Translations under genes and position numbers: made by a program
Shown: positions 27,008-34,742 of the stretch, one piece after another
How the letters are laid out: each line of letters opens with the position of its first letter
Numbering within the stretch: the first letter of the stretch is position 1
From: Streptomyces cyaneogriseus subsp. noncyanogenus
GTDB taxonomy: Bacteria > Actinomycetota > Actinomycetes > Streptomycetales > Streptomycetaceae
Length of the DNA: 64,000 nucleotides
Direction: 5' to 3'
Assembly (NCBI RefSeq): GCF_000931445.1
Contig: NZ_CP010849.1
Span: 4,154,001-4,218,000 of the forward strand
The notes under the pieces: model-generated
What the model saw: the letters and a program-made list of their open reading frames with translations, nothing else
What the model was told of the DNA's origin: nothing
Databases searched by the model: none

Positions 27008-27841
27008 TCAGCCTTCGTGTCGGTACAGCGGGGTGACCCTGCGGCTCTCCAGCACTTCAAGGCTCTCGGGGTTGTAGCGGCACGAGATCAGCGTGGAGAA
27101 GCGCTTCGTTCGGACCTCTCGGTAAAGCTCAGCCAGGTTGTGCTCCAAGTAATGGACCACTCCGTTCGCACCGATGGCGTGGATACCTGCGATGTAGAGG
27201 AAGGTGCCGCGCCCATCGAGTCGGGGGAGTCGGCCGAGGTAGCCGAAGTCACCCGCCGACCCGTCCTCGTCCATCGGGGATCGGTACTGCTTCCCCGCTT
27301 TCTGGTCGATCAGGTGCCAGGCATGGTCCTTCTCAAACCGTAGGTTGTCGTCCCCTTCCAGTACTTGGGCGACGATGGGCGACAGACGCGGGCCGCAGAT
27401 GACCACGTGGTTGTCGCGGTTGAGATTGACGATCCCGGAAGGTGGGATCACCTCGTACTGAGCATCGAGTTTCATGCCGCTCAGCAGTTTGCGCAGGTGC
27501 TCGAAGTTGTCGAGGTCTTCCTTGGTGACGACCTCGCTCGGGTTTTGGTCGGGCGCCTTCCCGCCCTCGTACTTGCCGCCGAGGGAGACGGTGACGAGGT
27601 CGGTACCGAAGAACGCTCGCTCTGGCGGCGGCCCCGCCGACGCGAGCTGACCCACCCGACCGCGACTCACTCCGAGTCGCGAGGCAATTTCAGCTTGGGT
27701 CATGCCCGATGCCTGCGCTTCCTCGATGGCTTCACGGCGAACACGGGACAGCTCCAGCACCCACCCCTGATACCTCGCCATCAGGTCGATTGCTGCCTTG
27801 GCCCGGTCGACCGGATCTCCGATTCCAGAGACCCGCTCCAT
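27008..27841 (-). CDS. HTH protein with C-terminal Rossmann-like sensor domain
   Basis: 277 residues from the ATG at 27841; a GTG at 27853, closer to the site GGAGAG, would add four. The N-terminal third is helical with an HTH at ~45-65 (TQAEIASRLGVSRGRVGQLA). The C-terminal ~150 residues have alternating strands and helices: NHVVICGPRLSPIVAQVL, then GDFGYLGRLPRL and GTFLYIAGIHAIGANGVVHYL. I have seen this pattern in actinobacterial proteins that join an HTH or an NTPase to a putative ligand-sensing domain, but I cannot name the family. It heads the operon with PP2C and diverges from the transfer genes, the place where pSAM2-type elements keep their regulator. Confidence 0.65.
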   Translation of the reverse strand: MERVSGIGDPVDRAKAAIDLMARYQGWVLELSRVRREAIEEAQASGMTQAEIASRLGVSRGRVGQLASAGPPPERAFFGTDLVTVSLGGKYEGGKAPDQNPSEVVTKEDLDNFEHLRKLLSGMKLDAQYEVIPPSGIVNLNRDNHVVICGPRLSPIVAQVLEGDDNLRFEKDHAWHLIDQKAGKQYRSPMDEDGSAGDFGYLGRLPRLDGRGTFLYIAGIHAIGANGVVHYLEHNLAELYREVRTKRFSTLISCRYNPESLEVLESRRVTPLYRHEG

Positions 27842-28456
27842 GTCGTTGTGCACGACTCTCCAATCGTCGCCTAGGGGGGCTATCAGACTGTATCGCGAGA
27901 GGGGGTTGCGCGCAGCCTCCCGTTTGCCTACGGTACCTATCAGACGGGACGGCAAGCCCCCCTAAGCAAGATGGGGGTGAGTTCGTCGTGGCTGCTTGAC
28001 CTGCACGAATGCACGACAAATGGGGGCTGCGTCCACGGGCGTGGCCTCAAGGGGCCCGGGACAGAACGGGCCGAGGGCGCACCCGACCCTGGTCATTCGG
28101 GAGGGCTTAGACCGAAAGGTCACGTCTCCATACGCCTACGACGAGAGCTCGTGTTCTCGAAGGAGACCTGTTCGCGTCCGCTTCGAAGCGAGGCCCGAAT
28201 GTGTAGTCAACGAAGACCTGGGCGCCACCGGCGCGGACCGGCCGGCGGCGCCGTGCGGTAGTTCGGTCCATCCCTGACCGCAGCGCTGATGCTGCGGCCG
28301 GCTGCCTCTCCCGCCTGTCCGTTCGACGCGAATGCGTGGGGCGTACGGGCGGGAGTGCGGGGAGCCGGAAATCGACTCCAACGGCGAGCGGCTCCCGGGG
28401 TGCCACCCGGGAGCCGCGTTCGGGCCGTTCCTACCTGCAAGGGAGAACCACGACCC
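27842..28456. promoter_or_regulatory. Divergent control region of the element
   Basis: 615 bases between the diverging HTH gene and the transfer operon, no convincing gene. The 9-mer CTATCAGAC occurs twice (27880-27888 and 27937-27945), just upstream of the HTH gene, each with CCTA/CTA flanks: a candidate operator. A strong hairpin lies at 28388-28417 ahead of the first transfer gene. Confidence 0.55.
28388..28417. promoter_or_regulatory. Hairpin in the leader of the transfer operon
   Basis: Perfect 12-bp inverted repeat (28388-28399 with 28406-28417, loop GTGCCA). No T-run follows. It lies 40 bases before the first gene, so it may be an attenuator or a transcript-stabilising stem. Confidence 0.55.
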
Positions 28457-28726
28457 ATGAACCACATCGTCACTGTTCAGGGCGCTGTTACGGCGTTCGC
28501 GGAGTTCATGGAGCCGACGGACGCGGAGCTGGACGCGATCGAGCAGGAGATGCCCGTCATCCTGGCGGACGTCGACCTGCTCGACGCGCAGATCATCGCC
28601 CTCGACCGTGAGCCGAACGAGGTGGACGCCCGCCGCATCCGCCGGGCCCGCCGCCGCGCCCTCGCCGCCCGTGTCGCGCAGTTCAACTCCACCACCAGCA
28701 CGAGCCAGCCCGGGGGTGCGGCATGA
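28457..28726 (+). CDS. DUF6284 family protein
   Basis: 89 residues. Sequence EFMEPTDAELDAIEQEMPVI and LDREPNEVDARRIRRARRRAL is characteristic of DUF6284, a small protein found at the head of transfer operons in streptomycete AICEs. An acidic N-terminal half is followed by an Arg-rich helix. Function unknown. ATG at 28457 after AAGGGAGAACC. It overlaps the next gene by four bases (ATGA). Confidence 0.8.
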   Translation: MNHIVTVQGAVTAFAEFMEPTDAELDAIEQEMPVILADVDLLDAQIIALDREPNEVDARRIRRARRRALAARVAQFNSTTSTSQPGGAA

Positions 28727-28995
28727 CGTACGGCGCGCGGTTGTCCAACACCTTCCACGGTGAGTGGGAGCTGTACGTCGTCACCGACCGGATGAGCCTG
28801 GACTGGCCCGAGTACTCGTTCGGGCGGACCGGGCCGGTCCCCACGTTGCAGGAACGGGCGGATGCGCTGGCTCAGCTCGGTTACGTCCTCGCGGACGGTG
28901 CCGTGTGGGAGTGGCAGGAGTGCTCCACCGGTGTCATGGACCGCGTGGAACTGCTGGCGTCCGTGGACGTCCAGCGGAAGGACGGTGCGGCGTGA
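28723..28995 (+). CDS. DUF6303 family protein
   Basis: 90 residues, soluble. Contains WELYVVTDRMSLDWPEYSFGR and ADALAQLGYVLADGAVWEWQE, matching DUF6303, another small AICE-associated family of unknown role. Starts inside the stop of the DUF6284 gene and itself overlaps the start of the next gene (GTGA at 28992-28995). Confidence 0.78.
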   Translation: MTYGARLSNTFHGEWELYVVTDRMSLDWPEYSFGRTGPVPTLQERADALAQLGYVLADGAVWEWQECSTGVMDRVELLASVDVQRKDGAA

Positions 28996-29441
28996 GTGCC
29001 ACCGAAGCGAACCTGGCCGCGATGCACGCCGAGGTGAAGTCGGAGATCGCGCGGACGGACACGAAGACGGGTCTGCTGCTGGCGTTCGTCGGCGCGGTGC
29101 TGGCCGGTGCCTGGACGGTGGCGCGGGACCTGCCGCTGAACCTGGGCGCCTACATCGTGGGTGGTCTCGGGCTGGCGCTGCTGGTGACGGCGGCCGGTCT
29201 GCTGCTGCGGTCGGTGCGGCCGAACCTGCGCGGCCGGGGCGGGTTCCCGCTGTGGGCCACGCTGAACGCGCAGGAGATCGCCACCGCTGCCGCCTCCCGT
29301 GACCTGGCCGCCGACGTTGCCGGGCTGTCCCGGCTGGCGGTGGCGAAGTTCGCCTGCCTGCGCCGCGCAATCGACCTGACCTACGCCGGCGGCGCCCTGC
29401 TGGTCGCGGCCGCCCTGCTCACCGCCTGGGGCGCGGTATGA
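28992..29441 (+). CDS. Pycsar-effector-like (PycTM) membrane protein
   Basis: 149 residues. An N-terminal helix EVKSEIARTDTKTGLLLAFVGAVLAGAW leads into a first membrane hairpin (~30-75), then RSVRPNLRGRGGFPLWATLN, a helical middle, and a last membrane segment (YAGGALLVAAALLTAW). This arrangement and the EIxRTDxKxGLLLAF motif match the PycTM family, effectors of the Pycsar antiphage system that act on the membrane when cCMP or cUMP is made. No pyrimidine cyclase gene is visible in the element, so here it may instead serve in conjugative spread. Coupled by overlaps to both neighbours. Confidence 0.72.
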   Translation: MSATEANLAAMHAEVKSEIARTDTKTGLLLAFVGAVLAGAWTVARDLPLNLGAYIVGGLGLALLVTAAGLLLRSVRPNLRGRGGFPLWATLNAQEIATAAASRDLAADVAGLSRLAVAKFACLRRAIDLTYAGGALLVAAALLTAWGAV

Positions 29442-30604
29442 GCGGCACGAAGCTGACGAAGGTACAGATCGGGGTCCTGGCAGCCGCGTTCGTGCCGATG
29501 CTGGCGACGGGCGTGTTCGGCGGGATCGGCACGTACAGCAACATCGGCCACGCCTACGGGAAGGGCACCGCGCTGGGTGCGCTCGCCGCCGGTGAGGGTG
29601 CGACGGCTGTGCTGGCCCTGGTCCTGCTGGGGCTGACCATGCTGGGGCAGTCCTCCCCGCGGATTGTCCGGGCCGGTCTGTGGGCGCTGCCGGCCGCCGC
29701 CGCCGTGATGGGCGCCATGGCCGCCCCCGACCCGGGCCGGACCGTCATCTACGCCCTGACCCCGATGGGCATGTCGGTGTCGGCGGAGGGCATGGCGTTC
29801 CTGGCTAGGCGGATCGTCGTCCACACGGACGGCAGGGACGCGGAGAACGAGCGGCGCACGGCCGATCTGGTGCAGGCGCTCGCCTACCACCGGGCCCGCG
29901 CCACCCACCACCCCAGCGACCGCGTCAAGAAGTGGTCCGAGCGCAAGTCGTGGCGCCTGGCCCGCAAGGTCGGGGTCGGCGACACGGCGCTGGGATCGAG
30001 GCTGCTGGACGTGCAGCGCGACCGCGTCACCGCCGGAGCGGACGCCGCCCTGGCGTCGATGTTCGGCACCGCCGCCACCGCACCGGCCCTCGATCCGGCC
30101 CCCGCCGCGAATGCGGAGGAATCCACCCGATCCGAGATTTTTCGGTCGAGGGGTGACCTGCTCGGATCGGGCCCGGCACCGGTCGCGGCGTCGGTGGTGC
30201 TGACGCGGTTGCCGATGCCCGATCCCGTCCCGGCCGACTGCGCGAAGTCGGCCCTGCCCCTCAAGCCCGCCCCCGCCATCACCCCCACCGCCGATCCCGC
30301 CCCCGCCGATCCCGCCCCGGTCGACCCTGCTCCGGTCGGGTCAACCGGGCGGCGTGCGGTGGCGGCGGAGTCGCCCCGGCCGCGCCGGGCGACCTACCGG
30401 GTTCCGCAGGCCGCGAAGTCGGCCCGGCCCAAGCGCACGGCGGACGAGCTGCTCGACCAGGCCCGCGCGGTGACGGCCGGCTGGCCGGATGCGAAGGTGA
30501 CCGCCGAGGGCATCCGCCGCGAGGTGCGCACCTCGCCAGCGAACGCGCGGATGCTGCGGGACACGATCCTGGCCGAACGCGCCACGTCGGCTGAGGTCGC
30601 GTGA
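29438..30604 (+). CDS. SpdB-like plasmid spread / conjugal transfer membrane protein
   Basis: 388 residues. Four hydrophobic segments in the first ~130 residues (VQIGVLAAAFVPMLATGVFGG, then GEGATAVLALVLLGLTML, AGLWALPAAAAVMGAM and VIYALTPMGMSVSAEGM), a basic stretch, an Ala/Pro-rich linker (~215-310), and a C-terminal Arg/Lys-rich region with SARPKRTADELLDQARAV resembling a winged-helix tail. This fits SpdB-type proteins that help an element spread from septum to septum in the recipient mycelium. ATGA overlap with the gene before. Confidence 0.72.
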   Translation: MSGTKLTKVQIGVLAAAFVPMLATGVFGGIGTYSNIGHAYGKGTALGALAAGEGATAVLALVLLGLTMLGQSSPRIVRAGLWALPAAAAVMGAMAAPDPGRTVIYALTPMGMSVSAEGMAFLARRIVVHTDGRDAENERRTADLVQALAYHRARATHHPSDRVKKWSERKSWRLARKVGVGDTALGSRLLDVQRDRVTAGADAALASMFGTAATAPALDPAPAANAEESTRSEIFRSRGDLLGSGPAPVAASVVLTRLPMPDPVPADCAKSALPLKPAPAITPTADPAPADPAPVDPAPVGSTGRRAVAAESPRPRRATYRVPQAAKSARPKRTADELLDQARAVTAGWPDAKVTAEGIRREVRTSPANARMLRDTILAERATSAEVA

Positions 30605-30939
30605 TGGGGGCGCTGCCGGTGTTCCGGTGGCGCCTGGCCCCGGACGGATACGCCACCCGCCGCCAGCTCCGGGCCCGTGGGCTGCGGCCGGGCGGGCAGC
30701 AGGTGGCCGCGCAGCTCGAACGGCCGCGCCGCCGCCGCGGTCCGCTGATCGCCTACCTGTACCGGATCGACGCCGCGAAACCGGTACGGCCGATGACCCC
30801 GGCCCGCTGGGCGGCGCTGGCCAAGGCCAACGCCGCCCGCCGCAGGTGCCCCGAGTGCGGACGGGATGCCGGCTACGTCATCCCCGCCTCGCTCGGCATG
30901 TGCGTGCCCTGCGCCTTCCCCGACTCCGCCGCCGCCTGA
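30604..30939 (+). CDS. RRQRL-motif zinc-binding protein
   Basis: 111 residues. N-terminal YATRRQLRARGLRPGGQQVAAQL is the RRQRL-type motif of this AICE family; a zinc ribbon with CPECG and a later CVPC lies near the C terminus. Predicted nucleic-acid binding; role in the element unknown. The ATG at 30604 forms TGATG with the previous stop; a GTG at 30601 is the alternative start. Confidence 0.75.
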   Translation: MGALPVFRWRLAPDGYATRRQLRARGLRPGGQQVAAQLERPRRRRGPLIAYLYRIDAAKPVRPMTPARWAALAKANAARRRCPECGRDAGYVIPASLGMCVPCAFPDSAAA

Positions 30940-30985
30940 ACGGCGGCCCCGCCCCTTGCTGTCTCCCATCAAGGAGGGCCCTGTC

Positions 30986-31303
30986 ATGGGCAAGCCCGAC
31001 ACCCGCCGCCTGGACCGTGCGATCCAGGAGACGACCCGCAAGCTGGAAGCCGTCCGCCGGGGCGAGATGTGGCCGCTGACCGGCTCCGAGCGGCGCGCCG
31101 TGCTCGCCGCCCTGGCCGGCGGTTCCTACTGCGTGGTGCGGGGCAAGAGCACCGGCCGCGCCGAGCGGAAGCTGGAGACGGTCTCCGTCTCCGCCGAGAC
31201 CCGGCTGATCGCCGAGATCACCGCCCTGCAGACGGAGCGGCAGCGGATCGTGAACGAGGCCGCCGCCGCCAAGGCTGCCAAGAAGTCGTCCGGCTGGTGG
31301 TGA
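30986..31303 (+). CDS. Small coiled-coil protein of the transfer operon
   Basis: 105 residues. Starts MGKPDTRRLDRAIQETTRKLE, contains GSYCVVRGKSTGRAERKLETV, and ends with a helix rich in Ala and Lys followed by SSGWW. No membrane segment. ATG at 30986 with the site AAGGAGG. It is a conserved-looking AICE protein I cannot name. A 26-base piece of it (31203-31228) is repeated at 31532-31557 within the linker artefact. Confidence 0.65.
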   Translation: MGKPDTRRLDRAIQETTRKLEAVRRGEMWPLTGSERRAVLAALAGGSYCVVRGKSTGRAERKLETVSVSAETRLIAEITALQTERQRIVNEAAAAKAAKKSSGWW

Positions 31304-31634
31304 CCACCCCCACCGCCTGACGCACACCCGCATGTCGCATCTGCCCGGGGTGGCCGCCCTCGCCATGGGCCCGGCCGCCCCGGTGCCCCCTCGAGCGTCC
31401 GCCCCCGGGATGGGGGCAGTCAGGAGTGTCGTATAACTTCGTATAATGTATGCTATACGAAGTTATTACGCGTTCACCTGCACAAGAACCGTAATAACTT
31501 CGTATAGCATACATTATACGAAGTTATACGAGGCTGATCGCCGAGATCACCGCCCTGTCGTATAACTTCGTATAATGTATGCTATACGAAGTTATTACGC
31601 CCCCGTGATGGGGGCAGTCAGGAGTGCTCCCGTT
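31304..31634. other. Corrupted intergenic region ahead of tra
   Basis: 331 bases as written, but about 200 of these are an assembly artefact: three linker copies plus two short copies of neighbouring sequence. 27 bases before the first linker (31402-31428) recur with one mismatch right after the last one (31600-31626), so the real gap should be about 130 bases. Confidence 0.85.
31429..31599. other. Three 454 paired-end linkers (contain loxP) left in the assembly
   Basis: 42-base units at 31429-31470 (+), 31490-31531 (reverse) and 31558-31599 (+). Each holds the 34-bp loxP site (two 13-bp arms around an 8-bp spacer) plus the flanking TCGT and TACG-type bases of the 454 Titanium linker. Between them lie copies of 31649-31668 and of 31203-31228, as expected of circularised paired-end fragments. 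Translations through them give the known artefact peptides with MYAIRSYY and SYSIHYTKLYD. Confidence 0.95.
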
Positions 31635-33758
31635 ATGGGTGACAACGTCGTTCACCTGCACAAGAACCCCGACCCGCCCGCCGAACCGGCGCCCGTGACC
31701 ACCCTTACCCTGGTTCCCGGCCCGGGCTCCGCCGCTCGGGTGCCGCTGTGGGTGCGTTCCGGGCGGGCCGTCAAGCGCCTGGCCACCGACGAGCGCACCA
31801 CGACCGCCGTGCGGTTCACCGCCCGGCACAGCCTCTACGTCCTGGGCGGTGCTCGGATCGTGGCCCGCCGCACCTGGGACGGCCGCACCGCCGCCCGGTA
31901 TGAGCGGATGCTGCGGGCGGCGGAAGCCGCGGGGAACTACGAGGCCGCCGCCGAGTGGGAAGAGCGCGGGCAGCGCTTCCGTGAGGCCCGCCACCGGCGC
32001 CGCATGGACCTGCTCCACTCCCCGCTGGACGCGGCCAAAGGCGCTCTGGTCGGCACCGGCATGGGCATCGGTTCGCTCGTCGCCCTGGGGGTGGTGCTGG
32101 CCATCGCCAACAAGGACCCCGGCGACATCATCACGCCCATCCAGGCCGTGATCGAGTTCATCGCCCTGATGATCACCATCGTTCAGGTGGTGTGGGGGCC
32201 GCTGGTCTCGATCGGCCCGTTCTTGGCCCTGCTGGGGCTGTGGGCGGTGGGCCGTCACCAGCAGGCCGCCCCGAACTGGGCCCTGCCCGCCAACGTGCGG
32301 TCGGGGGAGGGTGAGCCGATCACCCCGTCCATCGTGGTCAAGGCCCTGCGCGACCTGGGCATCCCCGCGCTGCGCAACGCCATCAAGGAGATGGGCGACG
32401 CCGGCGCCTCGATGCTCGGGCCGATCCGGATCGCTGGGTGCGGCGTCGAGGTGGACGTGACCCTGCCGTCCGGGGTGTCGACCGTGGAGGTGCAGGGCCG
32501 GCGCCGGAAGCTGGCGGAGAACCTGACCCGGCACGAGCACGAGGTGTTCATCACCATCCCGCAGGCGGCGCGCACGGTCCGGCTGTGGATCGCCGATTCC
32601 GGGGCGCTGGACGAGCCGATCGGCCCCTCGCCGCTGGTCACGGACGAGACGCTGACCGCCGACTACGTCAAGGGCCGCGCGCCGTGGGGGCAGGACCTGC
32701 GCGGGGATGCCGCCGCCCTGTCCCTGTATCAGCGGCACCTGCTCATCACCGGCCTGTCCAACCAGGGCAAGACCGCCGCCCTGCGCGCGCTCGCCCTGTG
32801 GGCGTGCCTGGACCGCCGGGTGGAGTTCCGGATCGCCGACCTCAAGGGCGCCGGCGACTGGGCGATGTTCGACGGGCTCGCCACGGTCCTGATCCAGGGC
32901 CCGGCCGATGAGCAGGTCATCGAGGCAACCGAAATGGTCGAAGGTCTGGTGGAGGAGATGAACCGCCGGATCGAGGTCCGCCGGACCGACCCGAACGCCG
33001 TCTTCCCGCCGCTGATCGGGATCGTGGACGAAGCCCAGGTGGCGTTCATGTGCCCGGTCAAGGACGAAGACGGCCGCCCCTACGGCGGGTCCAAGGCCAC
33101 GTCCCGGTACTTCATGGCCGTCCGCAAGGTCCACAACCAGGGCCGCGTGGTCGACGTGCTGATGTGGCAGGGCACCCAGGACCCCACCGACCAGAACCTT
33201 CCCAAGCTGGTCCGCGAGGGCGCCCACACCCGCGCCTCCCTCGCCCTGGGTACCGAGTCGCAAGCCCGCATGGCACTCGGGGACAAGGCCGTCGACGGCG
33301 GCGCCGCCCCCCACCTGCTGCGCCAAGGCTTGGACAAGGGAACGCTGGTCGTCGCCTCCGACGGCATCGCCATCCCCGCCGGCCAGGCGTCCATCACGGT
33401 GCGCACGCACTACATCGACGACGAGCAGGCCACCGCCATCACCGACCGCGCCAAGGCGCTCCGCGACGGCGTGACCACCCTGCATGCCGTCGACCGGGGC
33501 GAGGACCGCGACCAGCTCGCCGACATCGCGAGCGTGATCGGGGACGCCCCGCGGTTGCGGACCAAGGACGTGCTGACACGGCTGGCCATGCTCAGCGAGG
33601 ACGCCTACGGCTCGTGGTCGTTCATCGACCTCAAGCGTGTTCTGGACGGCGTCGGCGCCGGGCCGTACAAGTCGGACGGCGTCATGGTCGTCTCCCGCGA
33701 CCGCGTCACCCGCGCCCTCGCCAACCGGGACGACGACGGTTCCGCTTCCGCCGCCTAA
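31635..33758 (+). CDS. TraB/FtsK-like conjugative DNA translocase
   Basis: 707 residues from the ATG at 31635 (site AGGAG at 31620-31624). Longer frames to the left start inside the linker artefact and are false. Two membrane segments at ~140-200 (VALGVVLAIANKD; FIALMITIVQVVWGPLV). ATPase domain with Walker A GLSNQGKTAALRAL (~371-384) and Walker B PLIGIVDEAQVAF (~459), then a C-terminal winged-helix part (~610-707: LRTKDVLTRLAMLSEDAYGSW). This single FtsK-type hexamer moves double-stranded DNA between mycelia in pSAM2-type elements. The winged helix should recognise short repeats; see 33762-33941. Confidence 0.92.
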   Translation: MGDNVVHLHKNPDPPAEPAPVTTLTLVPGPGSAARVPLWVRSGRAVKRLATDERTTTAVRFTARHSLYVLGGARIVARRTWDGRTAARYERMLRAAEAAGNYEAAAEWEERGQRFREARHRRRMDLLHSPLDAAKGALVGTGMGIGSLVALGVVLAIANKDPGDIITPIQAVIEFIALMITIVQVVWGPLVSIGPFLALLGLWAVGRHQQAAPNWALPANVRSGEGEPITPSIVVKALRDLGIPALRNAIKEMGDAGASMLGPIRIAGCGVEVDVTLPSGVSTVEVQGRRRKLAENLTRHEHEVFITIPQAARTVRLWIADSGALDEPIGPSPLVTDETLTADYVKGRAPWGQDLRGDAAALSLYQRHLLITGLSNQGKTAALRALALWACLDRRVEFRIADLKGAGDWAMFDGLATVLIQGPADEQVIEATEMVEGLVEEMNRRIEVRRTDPNAVFPPLIGIVDEAQVAFMCPVKDEDGRPYGGSKATSRYFMAVRKVHNQGRVVDVLMWQGTQDPTDQNLPKLVREGAHTRASLALGTESQARMALGDKAVDGGAAPHLLRQGLDKGTLVVASDGIAIPAGQASITVRTHYIDDEQATAITDRAKALRDGVTTLHAVDRGEDRDQLADIASVIGDAPRLRTKDVLTRLAMLSEDAYGSWSFIDLKRVLDGVGAGPYKSDGVMVVSRDRVTRALANRDDDGSASAA

Positions 33759-33761
33759 CGG

Positions 33762-33941
33762 CAGGGAGCCGCACCCCCGGCGGGCAGGGAGACAGGGAGA
33801 ACTCCCTGAACCCCTCCCTGACCCGCCTCCCTGGCCTTGACCAGCGCAAACACCCTGTCAGGGAGGCAGGGAGGCGTGCAGGTCAGAGCCCTGAAACCCC
33901 CCTTCGCACGCCACCCGGCAGGGGGTGCCCAAGCCTCCCTG
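33762..33941. repeat. Cluster of CAGGGAG/CTCCCTG repeats, candidate clt transfer site
   Basis: Nine copies of the 7-mer in 180 bases: plus-sense at 33762, 33785, 33793, 33859 and 33867; minus-sense at 33802, 33814, 33827 and 33935. It lies directly after the translocase gene. TraB proteins of Streptomyces plasmids bind clusters of short repeats (TRS) at the clt locus near tra, so this is the best candidate for the site bound here. It is an inference from position and repetition. Confidence 0.6.
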
Positions 33942-33965
33942 CCAACCCACCGGAAGGGATTCCGC

Positions 33966-34436
33966 ATGTATACCGACCACCCCGGCCACCGGCCCGTCCA
34001 GCGGGCCGTGGAAGTCCACCACCCCACCCCCCTCACACCCCCGGCCACCCCCCGCCCGGCGCCGCTCGTGCCTGTCCAGCCGGACACAGCCCCGGCGGTG
34101 GCGAGCATCGTCCTGCCGGACGGCCGCATCGTCACCGGTTACGCCATCGGCCCGGTACACCCGGGCCCGGTCACCGCCAAGCCGCCCGTCTCCCGCACCG
34201 CCGTCAACGTGGCGCTCGGCGGCATCGGGTTCCTCGCGGTGAGCGGCGGACTGCTGCTGCTCACCACGTTCATCACCGCCCTGACCGCGCTGGTCACCCA
34301 GCTCGTCATCCTCGCCGCCGTCATCTTCGGCGGCTGGATCGCCGTGCAGCTCTTCGGCGCCAACACCGGCAGGGGCGCCGGGACCACGGTCACCATCCGC
34401 AAGGCCGTCTTTAAGCGCAACCACTTCCTCGGCTGA
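33966..34436 (+). CDS. Spd-like membrane protein of the element
   Basis: 156 residues. A Pro/His-rich N-terminal half, SIVLPDGRIVTGYAIGP, then two adjoining membrane segments (NVALGGIGFLAVSGGLLLLTTF and TQLVILAAVIFGGWIAVQLFG) and a basic tail. Similar small two-helix proteins (SpdA/SpdD type, DUF6251-like) follow tra in AICEs and aid intramycelial spread. ATG at 33966 after GGAAGGGATTCC. Confidence 0.7.
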   Translation: MYTDHPGHRPVQRAVEVHHPTPLTPPATPRPAPLVPVQPDTAPAVASIVLPDGRIVTGYAIGPVHPGPVTAKPPVSRTAVNVALGGIGFLAVSGGLLLLTTFITALTALVTQLVILAAVIFGGWIAVQLFGANTGRGAGTTVTIRKAVFKRNHFLG

Positions 34437-34459
34437 CCAGCCAGAACAGGAGAACTCCC

Positions 34460-34654
34460 GTGTTCGACATCCGCATCACCTGCGACCCCGCCGACGAGCC
34501 CGACATCGTCCAGGCGCTCACGGCCGCGTTCGACTGCGACCCCATCACGTACCACCCCGCCGGGGACGGGCACCGCCTCCGCCTCTACACCAAGGCGTTC
34601 CACCCCACCCCCACCACGCCCCTCGACGACACCCCCGCCACCCCGGACGCCTAG
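34460..34654 (+). CDS. Small AICE protein of unknown function
   Basis: 64 residues. MFDIRITCDPADEPDIVQAL, DPITYHPAGDGHRLRLYTKAF and a Thr/Pro-rich tail. GTG at 34460 after AGGAGAACTCCC. It ends 6 bases before a perfect terminator hairpin and so closes the transfer operon. Not recognised beyond that. Confidence 0.6.
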   Translation: MFDIRITCDPADEPDIVQALTAAFDCDPITYHPAGDGHRLRLYTKAFHPTPTTPLDDTPATPDA

Positions 34655-34660
34655 CAACGC

Positions 34661-34703
34661 CAAGGGCGGCCCCCCTTCCGCCAAGAACGCGGGGCCGCCC
34701 TTG
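34661..34703 (+). terminator. Terminator of the transfer operon
   Basis: Perfect 13-bp inverted repeat (34661-34673 with 34691-34703). It separates the transfer operon from the replication module. No T-run beyond TTGTCC. Confidence 0.75.
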
Positions 34704-34742
34704 TCCACCTGCCACTCAACTGACCTGTGGAGGTTTCCCAGC

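Noticed and set aside
27971..28261. 96-codon ORF on the plus strand in the control region of the element
   Set aside because: Composition is atypical, there is no ribosome site, and it overlaps other equally open frames; I treat the region as non-coding.
31429..31599. Engineered loxP insertion
   Set aside because: The matches extend beyond loxP to the full 42-base 454 linker and are mixed with copied neighbouring fragments in an order that makes no construct.
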